Assembly (NCBI RefSeq): GCF_900104065.1
Contig: NZ_FNLC01000002.1
Span: 1,181,735 to 1,245,734, forward strand
Length of the DNA stretch: 64,000 nt
Direction: 5' to 3'
Origin: Natronobacterium texcoconense
GTDB lineage: Archaea > Halobacteriota > Halobacteria > Halobacteriales > Natrialbaceae
The notes beneath the pieces were generated by a model. That model was not told the origin of the DNA, searched no databases, and was given only the letters and a program-made list of their open reading frames with translations. The translations under genes were made by a program, and so were the position numbers. This document shows, one piece after another, positions 55,110-64,000 of the stretch (the stretch's first letter is position 1; each line of letters opens with the position of its first letter).

Positions 55110-56140
55110 TCGTTGCTCACCCCGTCAGCGAGGTTACCCTTCTTCACTGCAATCCACATGAACATGCCCACGAACACGAGTGCCGTGACCATGATCGCGG
55201 ACGAGAGCGCGTACTCGTTGAGCTCGATCGCCTCGCGGAACCCGTAGACGAGGATGAGCTCGTTGTCTCGGGCAGGCCCACCGCGGTTGAACACCCACGG
55301 AACCAGGAACTGCTGGAACGAGGCTGCCGCGGTGAGAATCGAGGCGAACATCACCGGACGTTTGATCGCCGGCATCGTGACGTGCCAGAACCGATGGAAG
55401 TAGCCGGCGCCGTCGACTTTCGCGGCGTCGTGAAGCTCCATCGGGACGTCCTGGAGCGCGCTGACGATGATGATCACCATGAACGGGTATGCCAGCCAGA
55501 CTTCGGTCGTGACGTACGACGCGAAGGTGCTCCAGCGGCTCCCGAACCATGCAACCGGGATGTCTACGAGCAGGAACTCGGGTGCGTTTATCGTCACGAA
55601 AAAGAGTAGCCAGTCGATTACGCCGACGATACTCGCCACGGCGCTGTTGTACATCGAGAGTATCTCGTTGAACGGTCCAAACCGGGCGCTGCTGAACATC
55701 CCTCGCCAGACGGTGATCGAGAAGATCTCCGGGAATCCAAGCGGGACGATTACGAGGGCACGCATGTACCGTTTCCCGCGGACGCGAGCGTGCGTGAGGA
55801 CGAGCGCGATGGCAACACCGACGATGATCTTGGCCGTGACGCTCACGGCGAGGAACAGCCAGGTGACTCCGAGGGAGTTCCAGAACTGCGTGTCCGTAAA
55901 GAGCTGGACGTAGTTGTCGATCCCGATGAAGTTCGCTTCGCCCCCGATGACCGTTCCGGTGTGAGTCGCGTCCGTAAAGGAGAGGTAGATTAGGAACGCG
56001 ATCGGGAACAGCATAAACGAGAGGAACAGTACGATCCCCGGTGCAACGAGGAAGAACGCAAGCCAGTCGCGATCTTCCAGGAAGCCGGGGAGCTGCTGCT
56101 GGCCGCGGTCCGAGAAGCGTTCGAAGAATGACGTGGACAT
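55106..56140 (-). CDS. Sugar ABC transporter permease, MalF type
   Basis: A 344-residue permease with six to seven helices. Helix 1 is at about 30-55. The EAA motif is MELHDAAKVDGAGYFHRFWH followed by VTMPAIKRP. An extracytoplasmic loop of about 30 residues is much shorter than the large P2 loop of E. coli MalF. It lies between the binding protein (26 nt upstream) and malG, with a 4-nt overlap to malG. Pairing with malG forms the heterodimeric channel. Confidence 0.9.
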   Translation of the reverse strand: MSTSFFERFSDRGQQQLPGFLEDRDWLAFFLVAPGIVLFLSFMLFPIAFLIYLSFTDATHTGTVIGGEANFIGIDNYVQLFTDTQFWNSLGVTWLFLAVSVTAKIIVGVAIALVLTHARVRGKRYMRALVIVPLGFPEIFSITVWRGMFSSARFGPFNEILSMYNSAVASIVGVIDWLLFFVTINAPEFLLVDIPVAWFGSRWSTFASYVTTEVWLAYPFMVIIIVSALQDVPMELHDAAKVDGAGYFHRFWHVTMPAIKRPVMFASILTAAASFQQFLVPWVFNRGGPARDNELILVYGFREAIELNEYALSSAIMVTALVFVGMFMWIAVKKGNLADGVSNE

Positions 56141-56166
56141 AATTAAGCGACTAACTGGTGGTTAGC

Positions 56167-57372
56167 TCAGTCCCAACGAGACCGAATCTCTTCGGCAGCC
56201 GCGTCCATCGCGTCTTCGGCACTCTCCTGATCGTTGAACACCTGTTCGAGGGCGTCCTCGACCGGGTTCCAGACCTGATCCATCCGCTCGTGGGCAGGCA
56301 TCTGGATCCCCATGCTGACGGTCTCGGCGAACGCCGCGACGTCGTCACCGAGGTCGTCGTCGTCCGCGTACTCCTGATGGACCGGGATGGAACCGTGGTT
56401 CTGGGCGTTCGAGACGATCGCGTCCTCGCTGGTCGCGTGCCACTCGGCCCACTCGACGGCCGTCTCGACTTCTTCTTCGGGTGCGTCCTCGAGGTTGCTG
56501 GTGAAGTACCAGAGCTGGATGCCGGTGTACGGCGTCGGGTCGCCGCCCTCGATGTCGGGCATCGAGGTGACGGTGACGTCGATGTCCGAGTCGCGGAAGC
56601 CGTCGACTTCCCACGGCCCGTTGATTGCGAACGGTGCGTTGCCGTCGGCGAATACGGGAATCTGTGCCTCGTATGCAGGGTCTGCCGGGACGTACGGCCA
56701 AATTTCGTTCTGAAGCAGTTCGACGCCCTCGACGAAGTCGTCCTCGTCGATGTGGGTGTCTTCGGTCTCGGAGTCGAAGAATCGGCCACCGAACGCCTGC
56801 GCGAACGTACTGATGAAGTACGGGTCGGCCGGTGGACAGGAGAGACCGTACATCCCCTCTTCGGGGTCGTGGTACTCGTCCATGATCTCGACCATCTCGT
56901 CGAGCGTCTCCGGTGGCTCGTCGACCATGTCCTCGTTGTACATGAGCGTCACCGCTTCGGATGCGTACGGGATACCGTACACGCCACCTTCCCACTGAGC
57001 GGCCTGGACTGCAGCCTCGGTGAACGTTCCCTCGAGGTCGATCGAGAGGTCGTCGGACGCGTCGTAGATGAAGTCCCGGTCGTAGTAGGTGCCAACCCAG
57101 TCGTGGGCCCAGCCGAACGTCTCCGGGCCTTCACCGGACGGAATCGCCGTGTCGAGCTGGTCGACGATCTCCGGGACCTGTTCGACGTTCAGCTCCTCGT
57201 CACGGTCCTCATTGAACGCAGCAACGTGATCTTCGAGGTCCGACTGCTCTGCGTCCGTGAAGTCGTGCCACAGGGTCGTTCCCTGGTCGTCGCTGCCCCC
57301 GAGACAGCCAGCGACCGACATCGTCGTTAGCCCTCCGATCCCCGCCAGAACTTGCCTGCGTTGCATTGGCAT
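56167..57372 (-). CDS. Sugar ABC transporter solute-binding lipoprotein, MalE type
   Basis: A 401-residue extracytoplasmic binding protein. It has a Tat lipoprotein signal, QRRQVLAGIGGLTTMSVAGC, then a short linker rich in Gly/Asp. The two-lobe SBP_bac_1 fold is shown by TLWHDFTDAEQSDLEDHVAA, WEGGVYGIPYASEAVTLMYN and GNAPFAINGPWEVDGF, the last typical of maltose-type proteins. A TATA-like ATTAAATATAT about 25 nt upstream of the ATG at 57372 supports this start over the one 6 nt later. First gene of malEFG. Substrate is likely an oligosaccharide, given the amylase nearby. Confidence 0.92.
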   Translation of the reverse strand: MPMQRRQVLAGIGGLTTMSVAGCLGGSDDQGTTLWHDFTDAEQSDLEDHVAAFNEDRDEELNVEQVPEIVDQLDTAIPSGEGPETFGWAHDWVGTYYDRDFIYDASDDLSIDLEGTFTEAAVQAAQWEGGVYGIPYASEAVTLMYNEDMVDEPPETLDEMVEIMDEYHDPEEGMYGLSCPPADPYFISTFAQAFGGRFFDSETEDTHIDEDDFVEGVELLQNEIWPYVPADPAYEAQIPVFADGNAPFAINGPWEVDGFRDSDIDVTVTSMPDIEGGDPTPYTGIQLWYFTSNLEDAPEEEVETAVEWAEWHATSEDAIVSNAQNHGSIPVHQEYADDDDLGDDVAAFAETVSMGIQMPAHERMDQVWNPVEDALEQVFNDQESAEDAMDAAAEEIRSRWD

Positions 57373-57569
57373 GAAACTAGTTACGAATTATGTCTTCATA
57401 TATTTAATCGTTAGGGTCGGCGGTCCACAGGTCATCAATTCGAGAAGCAGTGGGTGCGAATCGAGACGTTCCCGACGTGAGTGGATTTTAGAAACAAGTG
57501 GTGAAATATTACATCCTCAATTGACGTTTTTGGGAAAGACTTTATATCGTGGAGACGAACTGCTGCCAA
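57373..57569. promoter_or_regulatory. Divergent promoter region between malE and malK
   Basis: This 197-nt AT-rich region holds two divergent promoters. CATATATTTAATCG at about 57388-57402 serves malE on the minus strand, and TTTATAT at 57541-57547 lies 26 nt before the malK ATG at 57570, so both genes look leaderless. No clear shared inverted repeat was found, but the pairing suggests joint control of importer and ATPase. Confidence 0.6.
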
Positions 57570-58700
<1,131 letters not shown>

Positions 58701-58803
58701 TATCGGCCGAAACTGGGACCTGCCGATGAGAGATGTTTTGAAATCATGGTGAAATAGTTCTTCGTCCATAAACGATAAAGCGACGCCTCTCCTTCGGATC
58801 CGT

Positions 58804-60945
58804 ATGCAACAGCCGGGTCCGCCACGTTTCTGTACCGTCGGCGAATCGATCGAACTCGCACCTCGCGATCCCGACCCCAACGCAAGCTACGAGTGGTCGG
58901 TCCACGAGAAGCCGACCCAAAGTGAGCTTTCTACGCCCGAGGAAACGGTCTGGCACGTCGAACCCGACGTTCCCGGCATCTACAGGTTCGAACTCGAGAC
59001 GCCGGACGGCCAGTACGTCCAGCGCGTCCGTGCCTTTCCGGACGTCCGTCGTTTGACGAGTTTCGACCTCGAGCGAGGCCGACTCCCCGACCACGACCCC
59101 GACGACGTCTCGCTCATGGGGCCGTTCAACGAGCACCTCTTCGACCGGGAACATCCGACACTCGAGGATGGCATTTACCAGTATGAGATCGACCTCCCGC
59201 CAGGAACGCACCGCTACGGCTACATCGCCGGCGACGACTTCGAGAACGCCGTCTGGGAGGAGGTCGAGGTCCCTGGTCCCGGCAAGCCGCGGGTCTTCCT
59301 CGAGGGACCGGACGACCCTGTCGACGGCAGCGAGACGACAATCACGGCAGACACGACGCCGGGTACCGACAGCGAGTACGATGCAGACGAGCTCGCGGTC
59401 GAGTTCTACGTCGACGACCGAGACGAGTTGACCGATGATGACCTCGAGGTCGATAGCCAGGAGGCCCGCGTGCCGATTGCCGACCTCGAGGGACCCGTCC
59501 GGATCCACGCCGTCGCCGTCGGCGAACGCCACAGTATCGCCGACTGCGTGATCGTCCACCCGGACGGACGCGTCGAGCGGCGCAACGACCCGCCGGAGTG
59601 GGCCCGGGACGCCGTCGTGTACGAAATCTTCGTTCGCTCCTTTACCGACGAGGCGACGTTCGAGTCGCTCGAGCGCCGAATTCCCTACCTCGAGTCGCTG
59701 GGCGTCGACTGTCTCTGGCTGACCCCTGTCCTCGAGAGCCCGACGAAGCACGGCTACCACATCACCGACTACTTCGACACCGCGTCGGACCTGGGCACGC
59801 GCGAGGAGTTCGAGTCGTTCGTCGACCGCTGTCACGAGAGCGGGATCCGCGTGGTCTTCGACCTCGTAATCAACCACACCGCACGCGAGCACGCCGCCTT
59901 CGACATGAGCGCGGCCTGCGTCCCCGAGTACGAGGACTGGTACGTCTGGGAGAGCCTCGAGGAGAGCGGCGTCGACCCTGACGAACTCGCACCCGAGATC
60001 GGATCGGAGAACCCTCGCGAGGACTACGCGCCGCCGGCGCGGACTACCCCGGACGGAGAAACGGAGGTCGCCCAGTACTACTTCAACTGGCGTGGCATCC
60101 CGAACGTCAACTACGACTCCCTCGCCGTCCGGTCGCTCTTCCTCTCTGTCGTCGACGAGTGGGTCGACGTCGTCGACGGCTTCCGCTGTGACGTCGCCTG
60201 GGGAGTCCCCCACGGCTTCTGGAAAGAAATCTACGAACGCGTCAAGAGTCAGGATTCGGAGTTCCTCCTGCTCGACGAGACCGTTCCTCGAGAGCCGGAG
60301 TACGCCGAGTCCGAGTTCGACGTCCACTACGACACGACACTGTACTCCGCGCTGCGGGACGTAGGCAACGGCGACCGGTCGGGCGACGCCGTCCTCGAGG
60401 CCGCGACTGCGCCTCGCCGGGAAGGGTTCCCGGAGTGGTCGCTGCACATGCGCTACGTCGAGAACCACGACGAGACGCGCTACCTCGAAGAGTGTGGTCC
60501 GCAAGCCCAGCGAGCAGCGGTGACAGCCGTCCTCACGCTGCCGGGCGTGCCGATGATATACTACGGGCAGGAACGCGGTGCGACCGAGTACCGACAGCTC
60601 ATGCCCTGGGAGGGCGATGGCGAGGCGACGACGTTCCACCGACGTCTCGTCGACGCACGCCACGAGTCGCCGGCGCTCTCGCGTGGAGAACTCGTCGACG
60701 TCGACTGGGAGGTCGTCTCCGAAGGCGATTCGGACGCGGTCGTCGCGTACGCCCGCGAGACCGACGACGAGACCGTCGCAGTCGTGCTGAATTTCGGCGC
60801 AGATCCCGTGCACGTTCGAGTGGACCGCGACCTCGAACCGACCGACCTCGTAACCGGCGAGGAACGGGATCTCGAGCGTGCCGACGAGGGAACCGTGCTC
60901 GAGGTCGAGGACGCTGCAGTCGTTCCGGTTCGGTCGGATAAATAG
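58804..60945 (+). CDS. GH13 alpha-amylase family enzyme (cyclomaltodextrinase/neopullulanase-like)
   Basis: A 713-residue intracellular-looking GH13 protein without a signal peptide. Residues about 1-260 are two N-terminal beta domains, including a CBM48-like region with GTHRYGYIAGDDFENAVW. The catalytic barrel has region I DLVINHT (353-359), region II GFRCDVAW with nucleophile Asp463, region III LLLDETV with acid/base Glu492 and region IV VENHDET with Asp556. The C-terminal domain ends VEDAAVVPVRSDK. The cytoplasmic location and the adjacent importer suggest hydrolysis of imported maltodextrins or cyclodextrins. It follows malK on the same strand. Confidence 0.92.
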   Translation: MQQPGPPRFCTVGESIELAPRDPDPNASYEWSVHEKPTQSELSTPEETVWHVEPDVPGIYRFELETPDGQYVQRVRAFPDVRRLTSFDLERGRLPDHDPDDVSLMGPFNEHLFDREHPTLEDGIYQYEIDLPPGTHRYGYIAGDDFENAVWEEVEVPGPGKPRVFLEGPDDPVDGSETTITADTTPGTDSEYDADELAVEFYVDDRDELTDDDLEVDSQEARVPIADLEGPVRIHAVAVGERHSIADCVIVHPDGRVERRNDPPEWARDAVVYEIFVRSFTDEATFESLERRIPYLESLGVDCLWLTPVLESPTKHGYHITDYFDTASDLGTREEFESFVDRCHESGIRVVFDLVINHTAREHAAFDMSAACVPEYEDWYVWESLEESGVDPDELAPEIGSENPREDYAPPARTTPDGETEVAQYYFNWRGIPNVNYDSLAVRSLFLSVVDEWVDVVDGFRCDVAWGVPHGFWKEIYERVKSQDSEFLLLDETVPREPEYAESEFDVHYDTTLYSALRDVGNGDRSGDAVLEAATAPRREGFPEWSLHMRYVENHDETRYLEECGPQAQRAAVTAVLTLPGVPMIYYGQERGATEYRQLMPWEGDGEATTFHRRLVDARHESPALSRGELVDVDWEVVSEGDSDAVVAYARETDDETVAVVLNFGADPVHVRVDRDLEPTDLVTGEERDLERADEGTVLEVEDAAVVPVRSDK

Positions 60946-61051
60946 AAGCTATTTGGCTGGTTCACTTCGGTCAGAGACGCGTTCACGCTCTTCCCTTTTA
61001 CTCGGGTTCGACGCCGCCGAGAGTTTCGGGGGCGAGTAGTTCGCCGATTCG

Positions 61052-62164
61052 TCACTCGAGTCGTTCGACGGTGTTCAGCGCGTTGACTCTCCCTGCACCG
61101 AGTTCCGGGTCGCCACGGTTGTCCCCGACCTCGGCTCCCTTTCGGACTGCCTGGAGTACCTGCTGGGGATTCGCGCCCTCGTCGAGTTCGCGAGCGAGGG
61201 CGGCGAGGCCGGTGACCTGTGGGGCCGCCATCGACGTGCCCGCCAGCCAATTGTACGGGGCAGGACCCTCCTCGGCCTGCGTCGAATACGTCGAGAACAC
61301 CAGGTTGAGCGGGTAGGGCCACTCGACGTCGGCTTCCGGATCGACCGTCTTCTCTTCGGTTTCGTAGCCGCCGCCGGGTGCGCCGACGTCGACGTCGTTG
61401 CGTCCCCAGTTCGAGTAGAACGTGAGTTTGTCGTTCGGTCCGGTGGCGCTGACGCCGATAACACCGGACAGGCCGTTCCAGAGGCGGAGCCAGCCACCCT
61501 GCAGGTCGGTCTCGTCGTTACCGGCCGACCCGACGTACAGCGTTCCCTCCCGCCGTCCGTAGTTCGCGACTGGTTCGAACAGCTGGCGGTAGACTCCCAC
61601 GTTGTCCTCGAATTCGGCGAACTCCTGTGGAGCCATCATGAAACCGAGGCTGATGTTCGCGGCATCCGTGCCGACGTCGGCGGCGTACTCCATTCCGAGC
61701 ATGATGTCACCCATAGTGCCGGTGCCGTGACCCAGCACGTCCACGGAGACGAGCGTCGCATCGGGCGCTGTCCCCGTCATGAGCTCGTCGCCCGTCGCGG
61801 CGGCCGTCCCCGCGACGTGGGTACCGTGTCCGTTGGGATCACCCTGGTGGGGTGCGATCTCACCGTCGACGACAGCGACGCTGCCTTCTACGTCGAGGTT
61901 CGAGAGGTCGGGGTGGGTCTCGTCGACTCCCGTGTCGATGATCGCTACCGTCGTCCCCTCGCCCGTCGCGTGTGCCTGTGCCTCGCGTACGTTCTGAACC
62001 TGCTTGTCCCAGAGCAGTTCGTCGTAGACGGCGTCGGGGTCGTCCGGAATCTCGTCGTGCTCGTCCTCGAGGACGGGCGCGACCTCGAGCGCGAGGTCCG
62101 GTACGGCAGCGGTGACGCCGCCGACGGCCTCGAGGTCGTCGGCCGCGTCTTCGGGGCCAGTTAC
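61052..62164 (-). pseudogene. Subtilisin-like serine protease (S8) truncated at the 5' end by an IS605-type insertion
   Basis: The minus-strand frame is open from the stop at 61052 to a TGA inside the IS hairpin at 62183-62185 and has no ATG before residue M at 61780. It holds the end of an inhibitor I9-like prodomain (LVTGPEDAADDLEAVGGVTA) and the whole catalytic core: Asp in AIIDTGVDETHPDL, His in NGHGTHVAGTAAA, oxyanion Asn in VGSAGNDETD and Ser in LAGTSMAAPQVTG. The signal peptide and prodomain start are missing and should lie beyond the element, outside the window. A subtilase secreted by the Tat route would be the intact form. The other half was not seen, so interruption is inferred. 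Confidence 0.8.
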
Positions 62165-62173
62165 CAGTGAACC

Positions 62174-62196
62174 GCCTCGGGGTCAAGCCCCGAGGC
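62174..62196 (-). repeat. Subterminal hairpin of the IS605 right end
   Basis: GCCTCGGGG (62174-62182) pairs with CCCCGAGGC (62188-62196), a perfect 9-bp stem with a 5-nt loop. Y1 transposases recognise such subterminal hairpins, and in TnpB systems the right end also contributes the 3' part of the guide RNA. The TGA that ends the truncated protease frame lies in its loop. Confidence 0.75.
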
Positions 62197-62206
62197 TTCC
62201 CGTGGT

Positions 62207-63484
62207 TTAGTCGGACACTCCCACCTGACCATCGGCCTGATAGCCTCGAACGGTCGGGTGGGTCACGGTCGGGGCGTCCACGGCCCCCGATGCCTGCCGT
62301 CGCACCTTCCGAACAACGGGAAGGCTGTTGAGAGCAGGCACATTCCAGTCCTGATGCTTCTCGATGCCTTTCACGGCAATATTCACGCTTGCACCCCGGT
62401 CGCTGTGGTCTTGATGCCCACAGTCCCGACACTTGAACCGCTTCTTGTTACGATTCGCACGCTCCGTATGCCCACACATCGGACACCGCTGGCTGGTGTA
62501 CTCGGGGTTAATCCACGCAGTCGGAATCTCCTCGAATGACGCCTTGTACGACGTGTAGTATTGGAGAGCGCGGAACGGGAGGTGGTGCAAGCGTCGGTTC
62601 ATCCGCGTGCCGTAATCGATACTGTCGCGCATCTCTTTGAGGTCTTCAAAGACGATGCACGGCCTCTCGAACTGACGGCTCCACTCCACGATGTGCCGAG
62701 ATACCTTGTGGAGTCGGTCGCGGACAAACCGTTCCTCACGCCCTTCGAGCGCATCGTGGATACTGTCCTTCCCCGCGCTCTGGACACGTTTCCGCATCGT
62801 GAAATAGCGGTGCCGCTCGAACTTAATTTCGGGAAAGTCAATGACTAACGTGTCCTCAACCCCATCCTCGGAGAGCGCAGCCAGAGCCACGTTGTCCTCG
62901 TTCACGTCCACGCCGACGACTGTCCGCGAGTCCTGTTTGTCTCGAACGGTCTGCTCGGTGTTGGTGACGTTGACGTGCAACTCGGCGTTCCCGTTGTGGA
63001 ACAGGGCTTCTGCTGTGCCAATATTCCACTCGTCGCTTTCGAGCGCGGTCTTGAGAATTTCGAAGTGGGCGTCGTCGCCTTCAAGGACGCCTTTGATGTG
63101 CTTGTACGGCTTCGCGCTGATGCGGAACGCCACGTCGCCGTCGTCAGTAAGCGATAGGTTGTACCCTTCCTCGTAGTTCGCACGAAGCGGGTACGTGCCG
63201 TCCTTGGTATGGCTCGGTTGGCCGAAGTCGTCGTACTCGTAGTAGTTCTCCATCGCACCAAGAGCCTTCGCAACGACGCGCTGTGTCGTGTTCTTCACGA
63301 GATCGGCGTCGTCGGCCACGCGGTCGGGAATGGCGTTCCAGTCTACGCCCTCTTTGGCGAGACGGATGGTTTCGTTGTACGCCGACCGTGCTTCGAGGCA
63401 GGCGTCGTACAGCAGGCTCTCGTTGTCACTCTGTATGTTGAGTTGGAAGTCCAGCGTCTTGGTGAGAGCCTGTGCGTCGGTCAT
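62207..63484 (-). CDS. tnpB: TnpB, RNA-guided RuvC-like endonuclease of an IS605-type element
   Basis: A 425-residue TnpB of full length. The RuvC-like site is intact: Asp193 in VVGVDVNEDNVA, Glu280 in CIVFEDLKEMR and Asp362 in DHSDRGASVNIA. A zinc ribbon lies between the last two: Cys334, Cys337 (CPMCGHT) and Cys352, Cys355 (KCRDCGH). TnpB proteins cleave DNA guided by an RNA made from the element's right end, which favours keeping the element. The start ATG at 63484 overlaps the stop of the small orf at 63481 by 4 nt. No frameshift is seen, so the protein is probably active. Confidence 0.92.
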   Translation of the reverse strand: MTDAQALTKTLDFQLNIQSDNESLLYDACLEARSAYNETIRLAKEGVDWNAIPDRVADDADLVKNTTQRVVAKALGAMENYYEYDDFGQPSHTKDGTYPLRANYEEGYNLSLTDDGDVAFRISAKPYKHIKGVLEGDDAHFEILKTALESDEWNIGTAEALFHNGNAELHVNVTNTEQTVRDKQDSRTVVGVDVNEDNVALAALSEDGVEDTLVIDFPEIKFERHRYFTMRKRVQSAGKDSIHDALEGREERFVRDRLHKVSRHIVEWSRQFERPCIVFEDLKEMRDSIDYGTRMNRRLHHLPFRALQYYTSYKASFEEIPTAWINPEYTSQRCPMCGHTERANRNKKRFKCRDCGHQDHSDRGASVNIAVKGIEKHQDWNVPALNSLPVVRKVRRQASGAVDAPTVTHPTVRGYQADGQVGVSD

Positions 63485-63636
63485 TCGTCGTCTTGTTCGG
63501 TGGGTTCTGAGGTTCGGACGACTTTCACGTCGGCTCCACGCCAGCGTTTGGGGACGGTGACGTGGGCGCTGTTCCCGAACGGCTTGACCTCGCCGTCGAG
63601 GACTTCCTCGCCGTCGATTTCAAAGCGATTCGCCAT
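63481..63636 (-). CDS. Small IS605-associated protein (DUF2080-like, AbrB-type)
   Basis: A 51-residue protein, starting MANRFEIDGEEVLDGEVKPF, then GNSAHVTVPKRWRGADVKVV and a tail ending EPTEQDDE. The GNSxxVTVPKxW pattern is a SpoVT/AbrB-like swapped-hairpin DNA-binding motif, found in DUF2080 proteins that accompany haloarchaeal tnpB genes. Its stop overlaps the tnpB start (ATGA), so the two are translationally coupled. It is too short for usual ORF cutoffs. It may bind the palindrome just upstream at 63643-63661; this is inference. Confidence 0.75.
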   Translation of the reverse strand: MANRFEIDGEEVLDGEVKPFGNSAHVTVPKRWRGADVKVVRTSEPTEQDDE

Positions 63637-63642
63637 ACTTTC

Positions 63643-63661
63643 GTATATCCTTTGGATATAC
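63643..63661. promoter_or_regulatory. Palindrome GTATATCC-TTT-GGATATAC between tnpA and the tnpB operon
   Basis: A perfect 8-bp inverted repeat with a 3-nt centre in the 53-nt gap between the small orf (starts 63636, minus) and tnpA (starts 63690, plus). It contains TATA-like sequence in both directions, so it can serve as a two-way promoter or an operator. The AbrB-like small protein encoded next to it is a candidate binder. Confidence 0.6.
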
Positions 63662-63689
63662 TTAATTGTGTTGGTGGAGTGGGTTCGAT

Positions 63690-64000
63690 ATGGGCGAGGA
63701 ACGGTCGAATCACACGGTGTACAACGTCAACTACCACTTCGTGTGGTGCCCGAAGTATCGCCATGCGATTCTCGAACCAATCGAGGAATCACTGGAAGCG
63801 AGTTTCCGCGATGTGTGCGACGAGTACGGCTACGAGATACTAGCACTCCACATTTCTCCCGACCACGTACACCTGTTTCTGTCAGCCCATCCGAAGCACT
63901 CACCGAGCGAAATCGTGCGGACGGTTAAGAGCATCACGGCACGGGAGATGTGGGAACAGCACGAACCGTTCTTGGAGGAATACCTGTGGGGTGGCGGATT
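63690..64000 (+). CDS. tnpA: IS200/IS605-type Y1 transposase TnpA, N-terminal part (runs off the window)
   Basis: The plus strand from ATG 63690 encodes 103 codons to the edge: HTVYNVNYHFVWCPKYRHAI, then LHISPDHVHLFLSAHPKH with the HUH metal site His59 and His61, and PSEIVRTVKSITAREMWEQH. It is the Y1 tyrosine transposase that cuts and joins single-stranded element ends. The catalytic Tyr (near residue 125 in the family) lies outside the window. It is divergent from tnpB. Confidence 0.92.
   Translation, partial: MGEERSNHTVYNVNYHFVWCPKYRHAILEPIEESLEASFRDVCDEYGYEILALHISPDHVHLFLSAHPKHSPSEIVRTVKSITAREMWEQHEPFLEEYLWGGG

Larger units (their letters stand above)
62165..64000. mobile_element. IS200/IS605-family insertion sequence, right part (continues past the window)
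   Basis: Recognised by divergent genes: tnpB with an overlapping small orf on the minus strand, and tnpA (Y1 HUH) on the plus strand. The tnpB end has a subterminal hairpin at 62174-62196, as expected of IS605 right ends. The exact outer boundary is not certain; GGTTCAC just outside the hairpin (62165-62171 on the minus strand) may be the end. The left end is outside the window. Such elements transpose as single strands and leave no target duplication. Confidence 0.88.

Noticed and set aside
58744..60813. A 689-codon minus-strand frame
   Set aside because: It is the antisense shadow of the GH13 gene; the plus strand carries all four conserved GH13 regions and the minus frame shows no motif.

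Overview
The window is haloarchaeal chromosome, most likely from the order Natrialbales. The evidence is high GC, very acidic proteins, twin-arginine lipoproteins, AT-rich TATA boxes about 25-30 nt before start codons (leaderless genes), and archaeal markers: ribosomal protein L15e, RIO2 kinase, TiaS, CDP-archaeol synthase, MBF1 and HTH_10 (bacterio-opsin-activator type) regulators. The hexamer CTCGAG is very frequent. Most genes are ordinary chromosomal ones. The accessory parts are the left end, a gene-empty stretch at about 6.7-8.5 kb, and the right end, where an IS200/IS605 element interrupts a protease gene.

Left end (1-6.7 kb): a tripartite tricarboxylate-type transporter (tctC-tctB-tctA) with a CaiB/BaiF CoA-transferase is transcribed leftward. 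A HTH_10 regulator and an isopropylmalate/homocitrate/citramalate-synthase-like enzyme are transcribed rightward. This looks like one uptake-and-use module for a carboxylic acid. It is followed by a seven-helix protein that aligns with bacteriorhodopsin but lacks the retinal-binding lysine.

8.5-31 kb: a divergent tyrosine recombinase beside rio2, a sugar isomerase-like gene, rpl15e, a universal stress protein, an LMW-phosphatase/arsenate-reductase-like gene, a solitary glutamate mutase sigma subunit, gfcR, thrS with a structured leader, a small signalling group (receiver, zinc protein, HTH_10), the overlapping proline operon proC-proB-proA, pyrE, an esterase, carS, a 2-hydroxyacid dehydrogenase, proline dehydrogenase, a DUF502 membrane protein, tiaS and a paired XRE-type regulator.

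31-51 kb: a glutaredoxin, an NCS2 purine permease, a TrkA protein, a DNA methyltransferase, a glutathionyl-hydroquinone-reductase-like protein, an Azf-like dehydrogenase, an ornithine-cyclodeaminase family enzyme, katG, SRPBCC and HAD proteins, a MutS-family ATPase with an N-terminal helix-hairpin-helix, a MOSC protein, a rhodanese, a JAMM peptidase, an R2-like ligand-binding oxidase, purF and tRNA-Leu(GAG). The purine permease gene and purF share the palindrome TATACAC-N4-GTGTATA in their upstream regions.

51-64 kb: MBF1, an AlaX-M type editing protein, then a sugar block: gluconate dehydratase, a MalEFG-type ABC importer, a divergent MalK and a GH13 amylase. The window ends in a subtilisin-like protease gene cut by an IS605-type element with an intact TnpB, a small overlapping orf and the start of a Y1 transposase.
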